Source: Rugalucina vietnamica
Taxonomy: Eukaryota; Mollusca; Bivalvia; Lucinida; Lucinidae
NCBI GenBank assembly: GCA_964017185.1
Contig: OZ024875.1
Coordinates: 42,935,486 to 42,999,485, forward strand
Direction: 5' to 3'
DNA: 64,000 nucleotides
This document shows positions 1-11,750 of the stretch, piece by piece. The notes under the pieces are model-generated. The model did not search any database and was not told the origin of the DNA. It saw only the letters and a list, made by a program, of their open reading frames with translations. Position 1 is the stretch's first letter. Every line of letters begins with the position of its first letter. The translations under genes and the position numbers were made by a program.

Positions 1-492
1 TCACAAAACTAGACTACAGGATCTACAAACTTTTTCTTTGAGTATATATGCTTTATGCCCACAGTCAACAGATAAGGTAGGTCATATCAGGTCAGGCAGT
101 TTATCCTATTTAGCCACACTGTTATCAGGCGACCTCCCAGAGGCAGATTACCAGTACTTTGTGCACATTTATCACCACTAACTAACAAATAACGGTCTTG
201 AATCAGCAGAAAGCGAAGACTGATCATAGAAATACATGTAATTTTATGACCAAATCTTCCTGGAAGAAATGTGCCGCACAAGTAGATCAATCACTGGTCA
301 TACAAAATGAACATGTTACTGACTGAGCTATTGAACCCTTGAAAACTGTGAGAGAGCCATTGCATAGTATAAAGTGCATAATATCAAATCTTTCTAAACA
401 TTCAGCAGCCACAGGCAAGCTGGGCTAAAAAGCAATTTATCAAGATGACTACAATAAAATAGATGAGTTTTTAAACAATGTTTCATGTTCAG
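1..492. other. Unassigned AT-rich stretch
   Basis: No repeat family, splice-bounded exon or RNA gene recognised. Short frames here lack codon bias or motifs. Confidence 0.5.
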
Positions 493-529
493 ATACTATA
501 CCCCACCGCACAGGTATGTATCCAATCAT
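493..529 (+). repeat. 37-bp direct repeat, left copy
   Basis: Matches 752-788 at 32 of 37 positions. The two copies immediately flank a 5'-truncated family A MITE (530-751). This is far longer than the 4-bp target duplication of intact copies. Confidence 0.8.
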
Positions 530-751
530 GACAAAACCTGATTTCTGCTTTAGCAAAAACAAAGATGCTGATCAGCTGTGCAGTAACTGCACAGCTGATC
601 AGCATCTTTGTTTTTGCCAAACAGATAGTACAATCCCTCTTCTACTTAAATCTAAATTCTCAAGTTTCAAGCCTTCTCCAGTGACTGTACAGGCCAGTTT
701 ATGCAGGTCTCTTTGGAAACCCTGATGACATAATTTCTCTTGCCACGGTTC
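530..751 (+). mobile_element. Family A hairpin MITE, 5'-truncated
   Basis: Carries the family core: a near-perfect palindrome centred near 588 with AAACAAAGATGC arms and a GTGCAGTAACTGCAC heart, then the ATAGTACAATCCCTC segment, then a 3' end resembling TTCTC...GGTTC. The first dozen bases (GAGCCGC...) are missing. Loop haplotype is TGTGCAG/CTGCACA, paired on both arms. Confidence 0.85.
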
Positions 752-788
752 ATACTGTACCCTACTGGACAGGTATGTACCCAATCAT
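752..788 (+). repeat. 37-bp direct repeat, right copy
   Basis: Partner of 493-529; starts directly after the MITE 3' end. Confidence 0.8.
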
Positions 789-1183
789 TGGTGAACAGAT
801 AAATGACTGAGATACAAAGTAATGGTCATTGCTTGATGACTGACCATGGACTTCTTAATGCTTAATGTCCATTTTCATGATGAAAACAAATGTATTCTTT
901 CACATCAAAACTAACACAGATGCATTATGCTACATGGATATTTTGCAGTGTTTATTTTTCGCTGTAGGGGCTAGTTTGGTTGAGCAGATATTGTTATATG
1001 CCTGGTGAGACCAGCTTTGGTGGTACCATGAGTGTCTAGACCAATCATCAATGATTCCTGAACTCAAAAAACCTTTGACAAATGTTTTGATATGAGTATG
1101 CTTGCAGCATGCTACCATATTGCAATAGAATCAAAGCAAATTTTGTTGGCCACACTTAATATCAAAGACTGGCTACAAAGAAA
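789..1183. other. Unassigned stretch
   Basis: Nothing recognised; short frames only. Confidence 0.45.
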
Positions 1184-1187
1184 TTAA

Positions 1188-2849
1188 AGGAATGGATTCG
1201 GAATCGCATAAGACGCCGTATGTATACGTAAAATACCATCATAAATTCATTCCTGGTACAAGAGAATGCATATCGGGTTTGTTACGCAAAATATTCGTGT
1301 TCAAAGTTGGGAAACCTTCGTTTTTTTCCTGCATCTGAGTGAATCGCCATCTTTATCGGGTATGGTTACCGGTTTATCGATAATTACACGGTGAACGCGG
1401 TAACCAGTATAAAGCTGTGACGTCACTCACTCACTTTCTCTTTAAGCCGCTCATTTCAATTGCAAGACGTTCAAATATTCTCGCGATAATTTCGTTATTT
1501 TATTTTGTATTTGTGGATATTTTCTGCGTTAAACTTGATAGAAGTATTTATGTGATAATACCGGAGAATAATATTTACCGAAGATGCCTCAGTGCCAGGC
1601 GATTAACTGAAAAAACAAACCACAGAAAGGATGTAATAGTTTTTTTTCCAAATACCTGTCGTCGGCTTTTTGCTTCAAAATCGTAGGTGTCGACATTTTC
1701 ACTATTTCTTATTAATAATCCAGTATGAACGGAATGGAATTACTGTTACATTTACGCACGGTAGTTTTTATTCCGAATTTTGGCATTTCATATACAATTC
1801 GGACAAAGAATCGCGCACAATAGAGAAAAAAAAAAAAAAAAAAAAAAAAGGAATTCGCAAGTTTTTCATCCATTTTATTCCAAAACGGAATCGGTACACA
1901 CTCCAGGGGTCATCTCACTTTTTTTTTTTATTTTTACATAATTTGATCTATTTTATTAAATCTATAATCGGAGATGAACCGCCCATCACTATTTGATTTT
2001 TAATGCGCATGCATTTCTAATTTGTTTGCCACCAATCCAGAAAAGATTTTCATTCATGCGGATAATTATTTTTAGCATGTGACACGGTAAACACCCCTCA
2101 AACGGTCAGCTGACCTGTCAACAATGACTGCAATTAAAGTTGTTTACATAAAGACACGCGCCATCAAAAGATGCGACCGCTTTTCTTTAAATCGTTTGTT
2201 CGCCCTTATAAGTTGTTTACATAAGGACACGCGCCATCAAAAGATGCGACCGCCATTCTTTAAATCGTTTGATCGGCATTAGATGTATGAAAGATTATCG
2301 ACTACCTAACTATCGTTGCATAATTTTGATTGGATTTACATCATAAAGGTGCGAAATACACTCGGATAGATGTCTCTAAGATGCTTTTTTGGTTCATAGA
2401 CAACAAAACACAGGTAAATATTGGGACGTATCGCGGCAAAAACAACTTGCGCCCCGGGAATCACCACTGAGGAAAACCATGTGTCTGAGCCCAGATTTAC
2501 TCGTCCCGGGACGCCGGGTCCTGCGTCCGCGAGATCCCTGTAACAGATGACTTTTTTCTGTTTTTATTTCTTTTTTTTTTACTCTTACCCTAATCTGCGA
2601 ATTTTATCGATAAAATGAAGTGGAGTACGATCGCTTGTAAATGGCTCTAATCCGAAAGTGAGTGAGTGACGTCACAGGTAAACAAATATGGCGACAACCT
2701 TCGCGATTCGAGACGCATTTTAGCGTAATTTTCAATCGATGATTGTGTACTTATTATGGGGTAAATCGTTGGAATTTGATTTTTAACACGTACTGTAACA
2801 ACTAAATGAATATGTACAGGGCTAAATATGCGTTTCCGAATCGATTCCT
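1188..2849. mobile_element. 1.66-kb TTAA-flanked inverted-repeat element
   Basis: The ends are AGGAATGGATTCGGAATCGC and its imperfect inverse, each bordered by TTAA (1184-1187 and 2850-2853). That is the target site of piggyBac-type transposases. Subterminal inverted blocks (GTGACGTCACTCACTCACTT near 1418, inverse near 2655) support a single element. It has no transposase: frames are at most about 100 codons, and one runs through an A-tract at 1828-1850. The TIR does not begin with the usual piggyBac CCC, so family assignment is tentative. Confidence 0.75.
2138..2283 (+). repeat. 73-bp tandem duplication inside the TTAA element
   Basis: AGTTGTTTACATAA followed by ACACGCGCCATC occurs twice with a 73-bp period (2138 and 2211), with few differences. 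It is a local duplication within the larger element. Confidence 0.85.
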
Positions 2850-2853
2850 TTAA

Positions 2854-3782
2854 ATGTAAAATGGTCCAAACTTTAGCATAGAAAAACTCTGATTCTGATT
2901 ACCGGTAGATCACAGGATTGAAGAGAAAACAGCATGCCTTGACACATAGTTAATCAAAAACTACTTGGGATCTTAAAATTTATGTTTAAGGCTCTAGTAC
3001 TAAGTTTATTAAAGATGCAAACCCTCTGGCATGGGTGGTCTGTGCAGTTTGTCATCACCCAGCAGTACCACAAAGCTAGAAATCAAGTGTCACCCTATGA
3101 TGGACAACCTCTGGATGGGATAGTGTACTGAAACATGATATTCTGGATCAAATACAATATTTTTGTAAAGCATTATAACTGTTTTATTTGCATGAAAATC
3201 CCATCAAAACTTGGCAGGGTGGAAGATGAATAGAATGAAAACTTGATTAATGCATAAGTATAATTGATGGGCTATGAGCATCACATATAGCACTGGTTCA
3301 TGGCACATACTCCTTTACTTACGAAAATTATTTTTGCAGCTATTTAATTTCAAGATTTTTTTTCTCTAAGCATAATTAAGTTGCAATTTATTTTTATAAC
3401 CTCAGAATAACTGCATGACTTATGCAAATATTGTACATGGTCTCAAAATAGACATTTTCACAACAATTTATTTTTTGATAAATCTTCTTTGTGGTGAAAA
3501 TCGCTAAAAATAAAATCACTTGCCAAAATAAACTGGTTTACTTGCAAAAACCACTGCACTAAAAGTGCATGTAATTTTGCCGATTCTTTATTCATGGCAT
3601 CAGACAAAACCCAATCTGCGATAAAGACTTTTAACTCCTTATCCCACATTTACTCCATGATTGATTAGTTCCGAATATGACAACGCTGAGTGACTGACCA
3701 TTTAATAATGAAATCCCCCTGTCTGCAGCAAAGATATTATTATGCTGGTCATTCGAGAAACGCTCTGACGCTCTGATATTAG
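2854..3782. other. Unassigned intergenic stretch
   Basis: No coding bias, RNA gene or recognised repeat seen in about 930 bp. Confidence 0.45.
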
Positions 3783-3786
3783 TTCA

Positions 3787-4007
3787 CTCATTTAAGCCTG
3801 GCATCCTTTTTATGGGACATAGGCAGACAGTATAGCCCCAGATGTGACGCCGCAAAATGCGGCGTCCCATCTGGGGCTATTTGGTTTGCATAAGGGAATT
3901 TTATCGAAAAATGGAATAAAAATTCAAAATCACTCCTGATGCCCCTAAAAATGACAGTGTACTCTCCCATTTGATAATAATGGGTAAGTCCATGCGTTGA
4001 AAATGGG
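3787..4007 (-). mobile_element. Family C MITE (piggyBac-type)
   Basis: The ends are CTCATTTAAGCCTGGC and AAAATGGG. The right flank is TTAA (4008-4011); the left flank is TTCA, a decayed TTAA. The core is a hairpin, TAGCCCCAGATG...CATCTGGGGCTA. Three more copies in the window (47740, 54535, 55904) share ends and core, two with TTAA on both sides. Confidence 0.85.
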
Positions 4008-4201
4008 TTAATTCCCTCAGTGTTTCCGAGATAATCTTTCCGGACGGATAGACATTTCAATATTGCGCGCCCAGTCTAGCATAGGGAAGCTATTCGGGAG
4101 CACAATATCTGATGAACTAAGTCTATTACGTGGGTTCATTGCTCTGTCCTTCAAAAAATCTGCTTTATTAGGAGTTTTCTTTCACAGTCAGCTTTCCATT
4201 T

Positions 4202-4435
4202 AAGCCGCAGCGCAAGAAAACCAGTCTTCAGGGTTTCCGACCAGGTCCAACACAAACTGGCTGTACGGTCACAGAAGTAGGTTAGAAGCTTGAAATTTTG
4301 GATTTAAGAAGAAGAGAAATTGTACTATCCATGTGGCGAAAACAAAGGCACTGATCAGCTTCACAGTTACTGCGAAGCTGATCTGCGCCTTTGTTTTCGC
4401 ATACACAAGAATTTGATTTTCTCACAAAGCAACTC
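4202..4435 (-). mobile_element. Family A hairpin MITE
   Basis: Nearly full-length copy. Flanks ATTT/ATTA fit a decayed 4-bp target duplication. The hairpin has one mismatched pair (TTCACAG against CTGCGAA), the expected result of one CpG-to-TpG change. Confidence 0.85.
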
Positions 4436-4694
4436 ATTAAGGAAGCGGCCTGAGATTGCATAATGACGGAGAATATTGTATTTCAGTGTAACAAATGAAA
4501 GAATGGCTTCGAAGAGTCTGAATGTTTCGTGTCAGAAAACAGGAAATGACATTGAACAATCGAAATGTGATCCTGGAAGAAACACAGAGAGCGACTGAGA
4601 GTATCTGAGGCTATTATAAGTGATTATATGATTGTTCTAGTTTCATGCCAGAGGGCTAATGCAAACTAAAGAAACAGTTGCAATAAGTCAATAT

Positions 4695-5105
4695 CTGTAG
4701 ACTACTAAGTTAGCAGCATGACTGCAGCGTACGTTTCTGTGCAGCGTACCCTTCTGTGCAGTATGAAATCTGTGTATATGCAGCATATACCTAAATCAAT
4801 CGTATTATTATGCTAAGTTAAAGCAGCATGAAAGCAGCGTGGATCTAGCCAAGTAAAAATTCTAAGACAGTGCAGCTTGAATGTAGCGTACATCAAGCAG
4901 TATGATTCCAGTGTACGCTGCAAAGAAGTATGACAACAGCGTATAAGAAGCATAAATACCAGCATTACTTCAGCGTACACTGCAATGCAGTATATATACT
5001 GCAACTGCGCTCACAGCAGATATAGGGCAAATAAGAAGTGTGAAAACAGTATGGATGCATATGATATCAGCATACGCTGTATTCCAGCATATGCTGCAAT
5101 TCTGT
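4695..5105. repeat. Degenerate array of GCAGYRTA words
   Basis: About 400 bp enriched in CAGCGTA, CAGCATA, GCAGTATG and their inverses, with local palindromes CAGCATACGCTG and CAGCATATGCTG near 5076-5097. Spacing is irregular, so it is not a simple satellite. It could be an eroded minisatellite or a cluster of binding sites. No gene is visible in it. Confidence 0.6.
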
Positions 5106-5432
5106 AAGGGTTGTGTAAATAGATGAATCTTCAAATGGCCGGTGTAAGTAGATTGTTCTGGGTGTTTTCTTTGTCGTGTTAGAAAACCCAAATTTTTTGC
5201 AAGTACATGTACTGCACAATAATTATTGTCACCCTGAGTTGACAAGCTTTTTTTCTCTCCTGGTATAAAAATTAAATTCTTCATATTGATAGTTTATAGC
5301 AATGTCATTTTTATTTTTTTCACAGCATGGATATGAAAAATGGCTGCATTTTTGGTTCATTACCAAGATAAGATTTAATTAAATTTCTTTTCTCACTCAA
5401 GAACACATAATGTGTTTTTGTCATCTGTCCTC
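5106..5432. other. Unassigned stretch
   Basis: Nothing recognised. Confidence 0.4.
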
Positions 5433-5436
5433 AAAT

Positions 5437-5626
5437 GAGCCAGGATTTGAAAAAAATGGTCTTCGGGAATTCCAAACCGGTCCGACACAAACCAGTCTTA
5501 CAGTCACAGAAAAGGGCTTCAGATTTAACAAGAAGCCGGATTGTACTACTGTGCAGTTACTGCACAGTTGATCTGTGCTTTTGTTTTCGCACAGGTGAAA
5601 AATCTGTTTTTCTCATGACGCAGCTC
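5437..5626 (-). mobile_element. Family A MITE, left hairpin arm deleted
   Basis: GAGCC and AGCTC ends are present. The left arm of the central hairpin is lost, leaving TGTGCAGTTACTGCACAG next to one long arm. Length is about 190 bp instead of about 235. Confidence 0.75.
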
Positions 5627-5869
5627 AGATGTTTTAATGATAATTCTTGACAGAAAATGTAATAAACCAACATATTTTTAATATAACAGGATAAAAGAAC
5701 ATTAATTCTGTTGAAATCAATTTTCATATTGTCCTAGCAGAAAATTTAATGTTTTTATGAAACATTTACTGATATTCTTGGAGGACATTAGCAACACATT
5801 ATATGCTCTAATGACAGTTAGTGAAATATACAGTGTGTGATGTCAGAAGAGCACATTCAATTTGACAGG
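5627..5869. other. Unassigned stretch
   Basis: Nothing recognised. Confidence 0.4.
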
Positions 5870-6762
5870 CATCAGGAAAACATGTCCGTAAAGTTCATAC
5901 CCCCTTAAACCCCACTTTTTATGCACTAGTCATTTGCAACCACGGCCCCTATGGGGCCGGGGATAGCGGGGGCATAGCGGGGCTAAAGTATGGGGATTTT
6001 ACCTTCGAGGTGTCCCGGCAGTGCCGTGGTATGTCCGGGCTTTTGATTCCCACCAAAACAGCGGGGAAAATAGCGGGGTGTTTACCGGTCTACAGTACCG
6101 TGTTTTATCCGAATTTTGTGTTAAAGATGTCATTACCAAATATGGATATTAACCTGAAGATATTTTTTCTACAGAAATTCTCCTCCAGTAGTGCTCGTTG
6201 TCATTGTCTTCATTTGGTTACCATAGCAATAAAAAGTCTGAATTTTCACAAAAAAAAACAAAAAAAAAAAAAAAAAAAAAAAAAACAAACTGCAAAACGT
6301 TTTATTTTTAGTGCAACTCTAAACTGGAGTTTGTCATGCCGACATGCATCTTGGGATTTTACTGAAAAGAAGTCCCCGCAGTGCAGGGGCTTTTTGCAGG
6401 GATTTTACCGAAAAGAAGTCCCCGCAGTGCAGGGCTTATACCTGGGCTTTGCAAATGGAAAAGTCAATATCCCCGCTATTTCCCGGCCCCGAGGGGGCCG
6501 TGGTTGCAAATGACTGGTGCATTATATAGCAAAACTGGGATATGCAGGGGAATACCTATTTTTGCTCCAAAACATAGATTGTGGGTACTCGTCAGAACCA
6601 CCTCACCGAGGCAGTTCTACCGACGCAGTTCTAACGTGTACCCACAATCTATGTTTTGAGCAAAAATAAGAAAAATATATAAAAAAATTAGGATGAAATT
6701 TTATTATTTTTTTTTTACAACCAAAAAATTTCTGTATATTGCATGGGCATGTTTTCGTAATG
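5870..6762 (+). mobile_element. Family B MITE split by a nested element
   Basis: The left piece (5870-5921) has the CATCAGGAAAACATGTCCG end. The right piece (6522-6762) has the AACATAGATTGTGGGTAC hairpin and the GCATGGGCATGTTTTCGTAA end. The pieces rejoin in register once 5922-6521 is removed, so family B was here first. The central hairpin region carries a small internal duplication of CAGTTCTA. Confidence 0.85.
5922..6521. mobile_element. 600-bp Harbinger-like element nested in family B
   Basis: Terminal inverted repeats of about 45 bp start TGCACTAGTCATTTGCAACC and end with the inverse. A TTA duplication borders each side (5919-5921 and 6522-6524), the PIF/Harbinger signature. The interior is G+C-rich, with an A-tract at 6250-6284 and a duplicated CCCCGCAGTGCAGGG block. 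Frames of 60-167 codons lie here, but the longest runs through the A-tract and shows no transposase motif. Confidence 0.75.
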
Positions 6763-7261
6763 GGTGGGAGGGATGGAGGGTGGAAAGGGTTTTGTGGACA
6801 GAACCCTGTCTTTGGTTTTTAACTAGGGTTTTCAAAAAAATAGTGAAGTAGATGTACTCTCACTTCAATGAGATTGATTATAACTGATTTTTGTACCAGA
6901 ATTTTAATCAAAGGCAACAGGAATAAAAGTTGCATGACAGATAATGAATGAAAAGCTAGGAAGTGCAACAAAATAACTTCATTACATCCGACATGCAATT
7001 ATTCAGCGAAATAATCAGTTTTGTTGGAGAAAAGTTGGAATTCTTGATCAAAATATCCTCACCACCAGTACAACCATAGTAAGTCGCACTTATTGACACC
7101 AAGGACAAAAGTTCTGTAAATTATAGAGTAAGAATCAGTCTGTATTCAGACATATGATATTATTACTAAGTGCAAGCCTGTAATCTGTCTGTAGTATATG
7201 TAACATACTAATTCTCATGAACTTTATAAAAGCCAGGATGTGTGTCTAGAAACCTCTTGAC
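6763..7261. other. Unassigned stretch
   Basis: Nothing recognised. Confidence 0.4.
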
Positions 7262-7420
7262 AACAACAGAAGATGGCCAGAAGCTTGAAATTTCAGATTT
7301 AGGAAGAAGAGAAATTGTACTATCCAAGTAGCGGAAACAAAGGCGCTGATCAGCTTCACAGTTACTGTGAAGCTGATCTGCGCCTTTGTTTTTGCATAGG
7401 CAAAATCCGGTTTTCTCTTC
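7262..7420 (-). mobile_element. Family A MITE, 5'-truncated
   Basis: Starts within the CAGAAGATGG...GCTTGAAATTT segment and keeps the complete hairpin. Its loop haplotype is TTCACAG/CTGTGAA: both arms carry the derived base, so the stem is fully paired. Confidence 0.8.
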
Positions 7421-7529
7421 ACAACAAATCTAAGTTAATTAATGAATCTCTATCTTTTTACTACCAGGAATTCTTCTTTGTTTTTCCCAACTGCATGTAC
7501 TGGCAAAGGGGTTCATCCCCAAGGACACA

Positions 7530-7557
7530 GGGGGGGGGGGGGGGGGGGGAGGAGGGG
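7530..7557 (+). repeat. G-tract
   Basis: About 20 consecutive G with a short G/A continuation. Potential quadruplex-forming tract. Confidence 0.9.
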
Positions 7558-7622
7558 GCTCAAACAAGGACACTGGATACTCTATAAATACATGTACTAT
7601 GATGTCAAGGAAATCAATTAAG

Positions 7623-9138
7623 ACTAGAAATGCGTGTTTGTAAAACACTATGCCCCCAACTGTATGCTTGTCCCTAAACTGGCAGTTTGTATGATTCATT
7701 TATTTCATTCGAATGCAGTCAAATTTAATTTCCTGAGAAGCTGTCGGTTGCGTCTGTTTTGACCTCGATCCAGAAACAGAATATAAGCTTTTTTGCAGGC
7801 GAGTTAGAAATGAAGTAAAAATTTAAAAATGGAGTAATTTTGTCAAAATTTGACAGAGTCCTCAAAAGTTAATCAGGTGATGATCTTCTCAGCCCCAACC
7901 AGCATACCAAATATGAAGGCTCTAGCTAGCTAGCTCAAATACGTTTTGAGATATCTTGCACACAAGATTTTCAAAATTTGTTTTCAAATGGACATTATTC
8001 CAAAAAGGGGCATAACACGTACATGAAAAAAATACAGGCCAACTATTTTTTCAAGAGGAATCTGTTTATGAAATTTCAAAACCCTATCATTCACCGTTCA
8101 AAGGTTTCAAATTTCACCGAAAAGTGGAAAAATCAATCAAAATTTCAAAATTCTGTATTTTTGTAAAAATTCGACGGAAAGTTCTCAAAAGTTAATCAGG
8201 TCATCTACCTCTCAGCCCCAACAAGTGTACCAAATATGAAGGCTCTAGCTTCAATACTTTTTGAGATATCTTGCACACAAGATTTTCAAATTTTGTTTTC
8301 AAAGGGACATAACTCAAAAAAGGGGCATAATTTGGCCATACAAAAAAATACGGGTCAACTATTTTATCATGAGGAATGTGTATATGAAATTTCAAAACCC
8401 TAGCATTCACCGTTCAAAAGTTTCAAATTTCACCGAAAAGTGGAAAAATCAATCAAAATTTCAAAATTCCGTATTTTTGTAAAAATTAGACGGAAAGTTC
8501 TCAAAAGTTAATCAGGTCATCTACTTCTCAGCCCCAACAAGTGTACTAAATATGAAGGCTCTAGCTTTAATACTTTTTGAGATATTTTGCACACAAGATT
8601 TTCAGATTTTGTTTTCAAAGGGACACAACTCAAAAAAGGGGCATAACTTGGCCATACAAAAAAATACGGGTCAACTATTTTATCATGAGGAATGTGTATA
8701 TGAAATTTCAAAACCCTAGCATTCACCGTTTAAAAGTTTCAAATTTCACCGAAAAGTGGAAAAATCAATCAAAATTTCAAAATTCCGTATTTTTGTAAAA
8801 ATTTGACGGAAAGTTCTCAAAAGTTAATCAGGTCATCTACTCCTCAGCCCTAATAAGTGTACCAAATATGAAGGATCTAGCTTAAATACTTTTTGAGATA
8901 TCTTGCACACAAGATTTTCAAATTTTGTTTTCAAAGGGACACAACTCAGAAAAGGGGCGTAACTCGGACATGAAAAAAAATACGGGTCAACTATTTTTTC
9001 ATGAGGAATGTGCATATGAAATTTCAAAACCCTAGCATTCACCATTCAAAAGTTAACACACACACACACACACAGACAGACAGACAGACAAGCCAAAAGC
9101 AATATGCCCTTCCAACTTTTTCAAAGTTGGGGGCATAA
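7623..9138 (+). mobile_element. Family E tandem-repeat element (pearl/Helentron-like organisation)
   Basis: The left end contains TATGCCCCCAACT; the right end has the inverse, AGTTGGGGGCATA. Between them are four tandem units (CTCAAAAGTTAATCAGGT at 7861, 8184, 8500 and 8816; periods 323, 316, 316), then (CA)n and (GACA)n at about 9056-9090, then a terminal hairpin CCAACTTT...AAAGTTGG. Core repeats, a microsatellite and a terminal hairpin in that order match the bivalve pearl elements and Helentron-associated elements. The assignment rests on organisation, not on a match. Frames inside are repeat-translated shadows. Confidence 0.75.
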
Positions 9139-10468
9139 TAAGTTTTGACAAACAATTCAACAATTCTATTTACTAAAAGGTGTCAAGCCCTTTTAGAGTC
9201 AAATAAGGACAAATTGTACTTCAAAAGGATACTATTTACCATGAACAATTTATCATAGATCTTGAAGTGATTATCATTGTGTAAAATCAGAATTTGAGAA
9301 TGTATTGACAAGTTATAATAAAGAAATATATGAAAGACAATTTTGACAGAAGTTGGAAAGACAAAAAATGTCAACATGTGTCAAAATCCATGACACAAAC
9401 CAAAAGAATTTGAACAGTGAGGATGAATGGGTTATGATGAAAGTTAAGGACCCTATTGAGAACGAAGGTCGATAGTTCAAAGGAAAGGGCATCTAATTCA
9501 GGGGCAGTAGATTCTGGGTCCACCTTAAAAAGCAATGCAAGACTGGTACCGACCATCATTATATTAATTATAGTCTATTGGAAAGGGTAACTGCTTAGCA
9601 ATCTGGAGGTTGCTGGTTGCCTACCCTGTCAAGTTGGTGACAAATGTTCATCCTGACATAATAAAAGCAAACTACAAGGGTAAGCTAAAGAAGCTAGGGG
9701 AAAGCTCAGTAGATGGAAAACAAAGGAGCACATATCAAAAACAAAAGGACATTGATCAGACTAAATCTGGAGCCTGAATTTTTGTGTCCATGAAATGCTT
9801 TCTCATGCTTTCTCACAGCTTGTTAATTGTGTTTTGGAATGTTGATGGAGCAAGAGGATTTTATTGTCACTGTCATTAATAGATACATTTAAAAGCATCA
9901 ATATTTAATTCCACAGACCACACACACATTAAAACATAGCTACCTGTTTCGAAATCAATTAACTCTAATTAGAATAGATGGTAAAGATGTGGTCAGACAG
10001 GGTAGACCTTTAGTGCCAACTTTATTGCCAATTTACAAGAAGAGATAATACTACCTTGAATATGAGAGAGGATAATGATAGCTTTATTATAGCTAATGAT
10101 ATTTATTGAAATAATCTAGACTGAGGGAGAGCTTCTGAATTTTTCCCCATTAATGGGATATAGATTTCCATCTCAGTTTTATTTTATTCCAGTCATAACC
10201 TTGGAGAAACTTGAGCCAGACCAGATGAAATTATCTTTATGTCATCTACTATATTACTAAGCTACATTCGGACACCCATAACTTTGCTGTTGATCATAGC
10301 AAATATACTGAATGACAAAATGGTAAGCTTGACTTCGGCTAATTTATGGCTAATTTATGCTCAGCCGATCAAACATTGACACATTTTTTTCAGACAGATT
10401 TTCTCAAGTCTGGACTGGTATGTTAAAGACTTGTTGCTGAAGATGAAAATCATTAATTAAATAGGAAT
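9139..10468. other. Unassigned intergenic stretch
   Basis: About 1.3 kb with no recognised gene, RNA or repeat family. Confidence 0.45.
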
Positions 10469-10707
10469 GAGGTGAGAAAAACGGCCTTCAGAGGTTTCCA
10501 ACCAGGTCAGACACACACCGGCCTGTACAGCCAAAGAAGAAAGCTAGAAGCTAGAAAATCTGCACTGAAGAAGAAGAGGGATTGTTCTATCCATGTAGAG
10601 AAAGCAAAGGCGCTGATCAGCTGTGCAGTTATTGCACAGCTGATGCACAGCTGATCTGCGTCTTTGTTTTCGCATAGGCAAAATCTGGTTTTGTCATGAT
10701 GCGGCTA
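10469..10707 (-). mobile_element. Family A hairpin MITE with duplicated arm segment
   Basis: Full-length apart from loss of CCGCATC after the first GAG. The right hairpin arm carries an extra copy of GCACAGCTGAT, which looks like slippage within the stem. Confidence 0.85.
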
Positions 10708-10709
10708 AA

Positions 10710-11315
10710 TTAACAAGGTATGTCTCAAAAGTGTATTCAGATTATTCCAAGGCATGAGCCAGTAATTGAAGACTTAATAATGAGACCTGTCAGTAAAACT
10801 GTCTTCAAGATTTTGAACAGAAAGTACACATATCAGCCTGTGGAGCTTCACAAACAAGTTGGAGAGCTAGACTTTGAGATTTTCTAATTTTGATCCATAT
10901 TCTAGTTGCAGAACAAAAGAGAAAGCTATGAGAGTTGTGATGGTTTTCTTATGCCCCTGTAGCGAAAATAAATAACATCATGATATGATATAATATAGGC
11001 AAAACAGGCATGCATCTGGATAATTTGTAAACAGGTAAATGAAACCTGAGCATGCAACTGCATAACATTAAATGCAGAAACCACATCATTATAATCAAGA
11101 GCAATCTTACCTATCTGAAACATACACCAGTACAGGTAGAATATGCTAATTCAAACTACATACATGTAACAGGCTCATGAAAGACTACCAAGAGCAATGA
11201 GATGTGAGGTGCACAAAACGACTTGAAGTGGTGATCAAGATGGCAACTGTATGTGATACACAGTGCAGAACTTTGATATAAAAGACTTCAGTAATGAAAC
11301 ATTGAAATCTTGAAA
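10710..11315. other. Unassigned stretch
   Basis: Nothing recognised. Confidence 0.4.
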
Positions 11316-11317
11316 TA

Positions 11318-11402
<85 letters not shown>
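11316..11402 (+). repeat. (GAT)n microsatellite
   Basis: About 28 GAT units with one GGT interruption. The poly-Ile minus-strand frame across it is an artefact. Confidence 0.95.
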
Positions 11403-11404
<2 letters not shown>

Positions 11405-11750
11405 GTTGCTTTGAAATGTATGTATAACAAACACACTAAGGCACAAGGTTTATAAGGTACTTAAAATACTATCATAATCAAAATACATCCCCATCCAAAT
11501 GATGAAAATGTAATTAGTAATGATTATAACAACAACATGTAAAAGAAATTGTATCATGAGATTAAAGACTGAGTTTTAGAGTAAAAACTTGATCATCACA
11601 AAATTATAAACCAGGTAACTGAAGCACCTGTTTTGGTTTGTAATTAATAGTAAAGATACAGTTAAGCCTGGGAATTTTTCAGCTTTTGTACAAATCTGAC
11701 TCCGAACAATACGAGTTTGAAGCGAGACAGAGAGTTTGTCGTCAAATCTC

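Noticed and set aside
6010..6513. 167-codon plus frame
   Set aside because: It runs through an A-tract and lies inside a Harbinger-like non-autonomous element; no motif.
7623..9138. CRISPR-like or satellite array
   Set aside because: Units are about 316 bp with no spacer structure, and the array is bounded by element ends.
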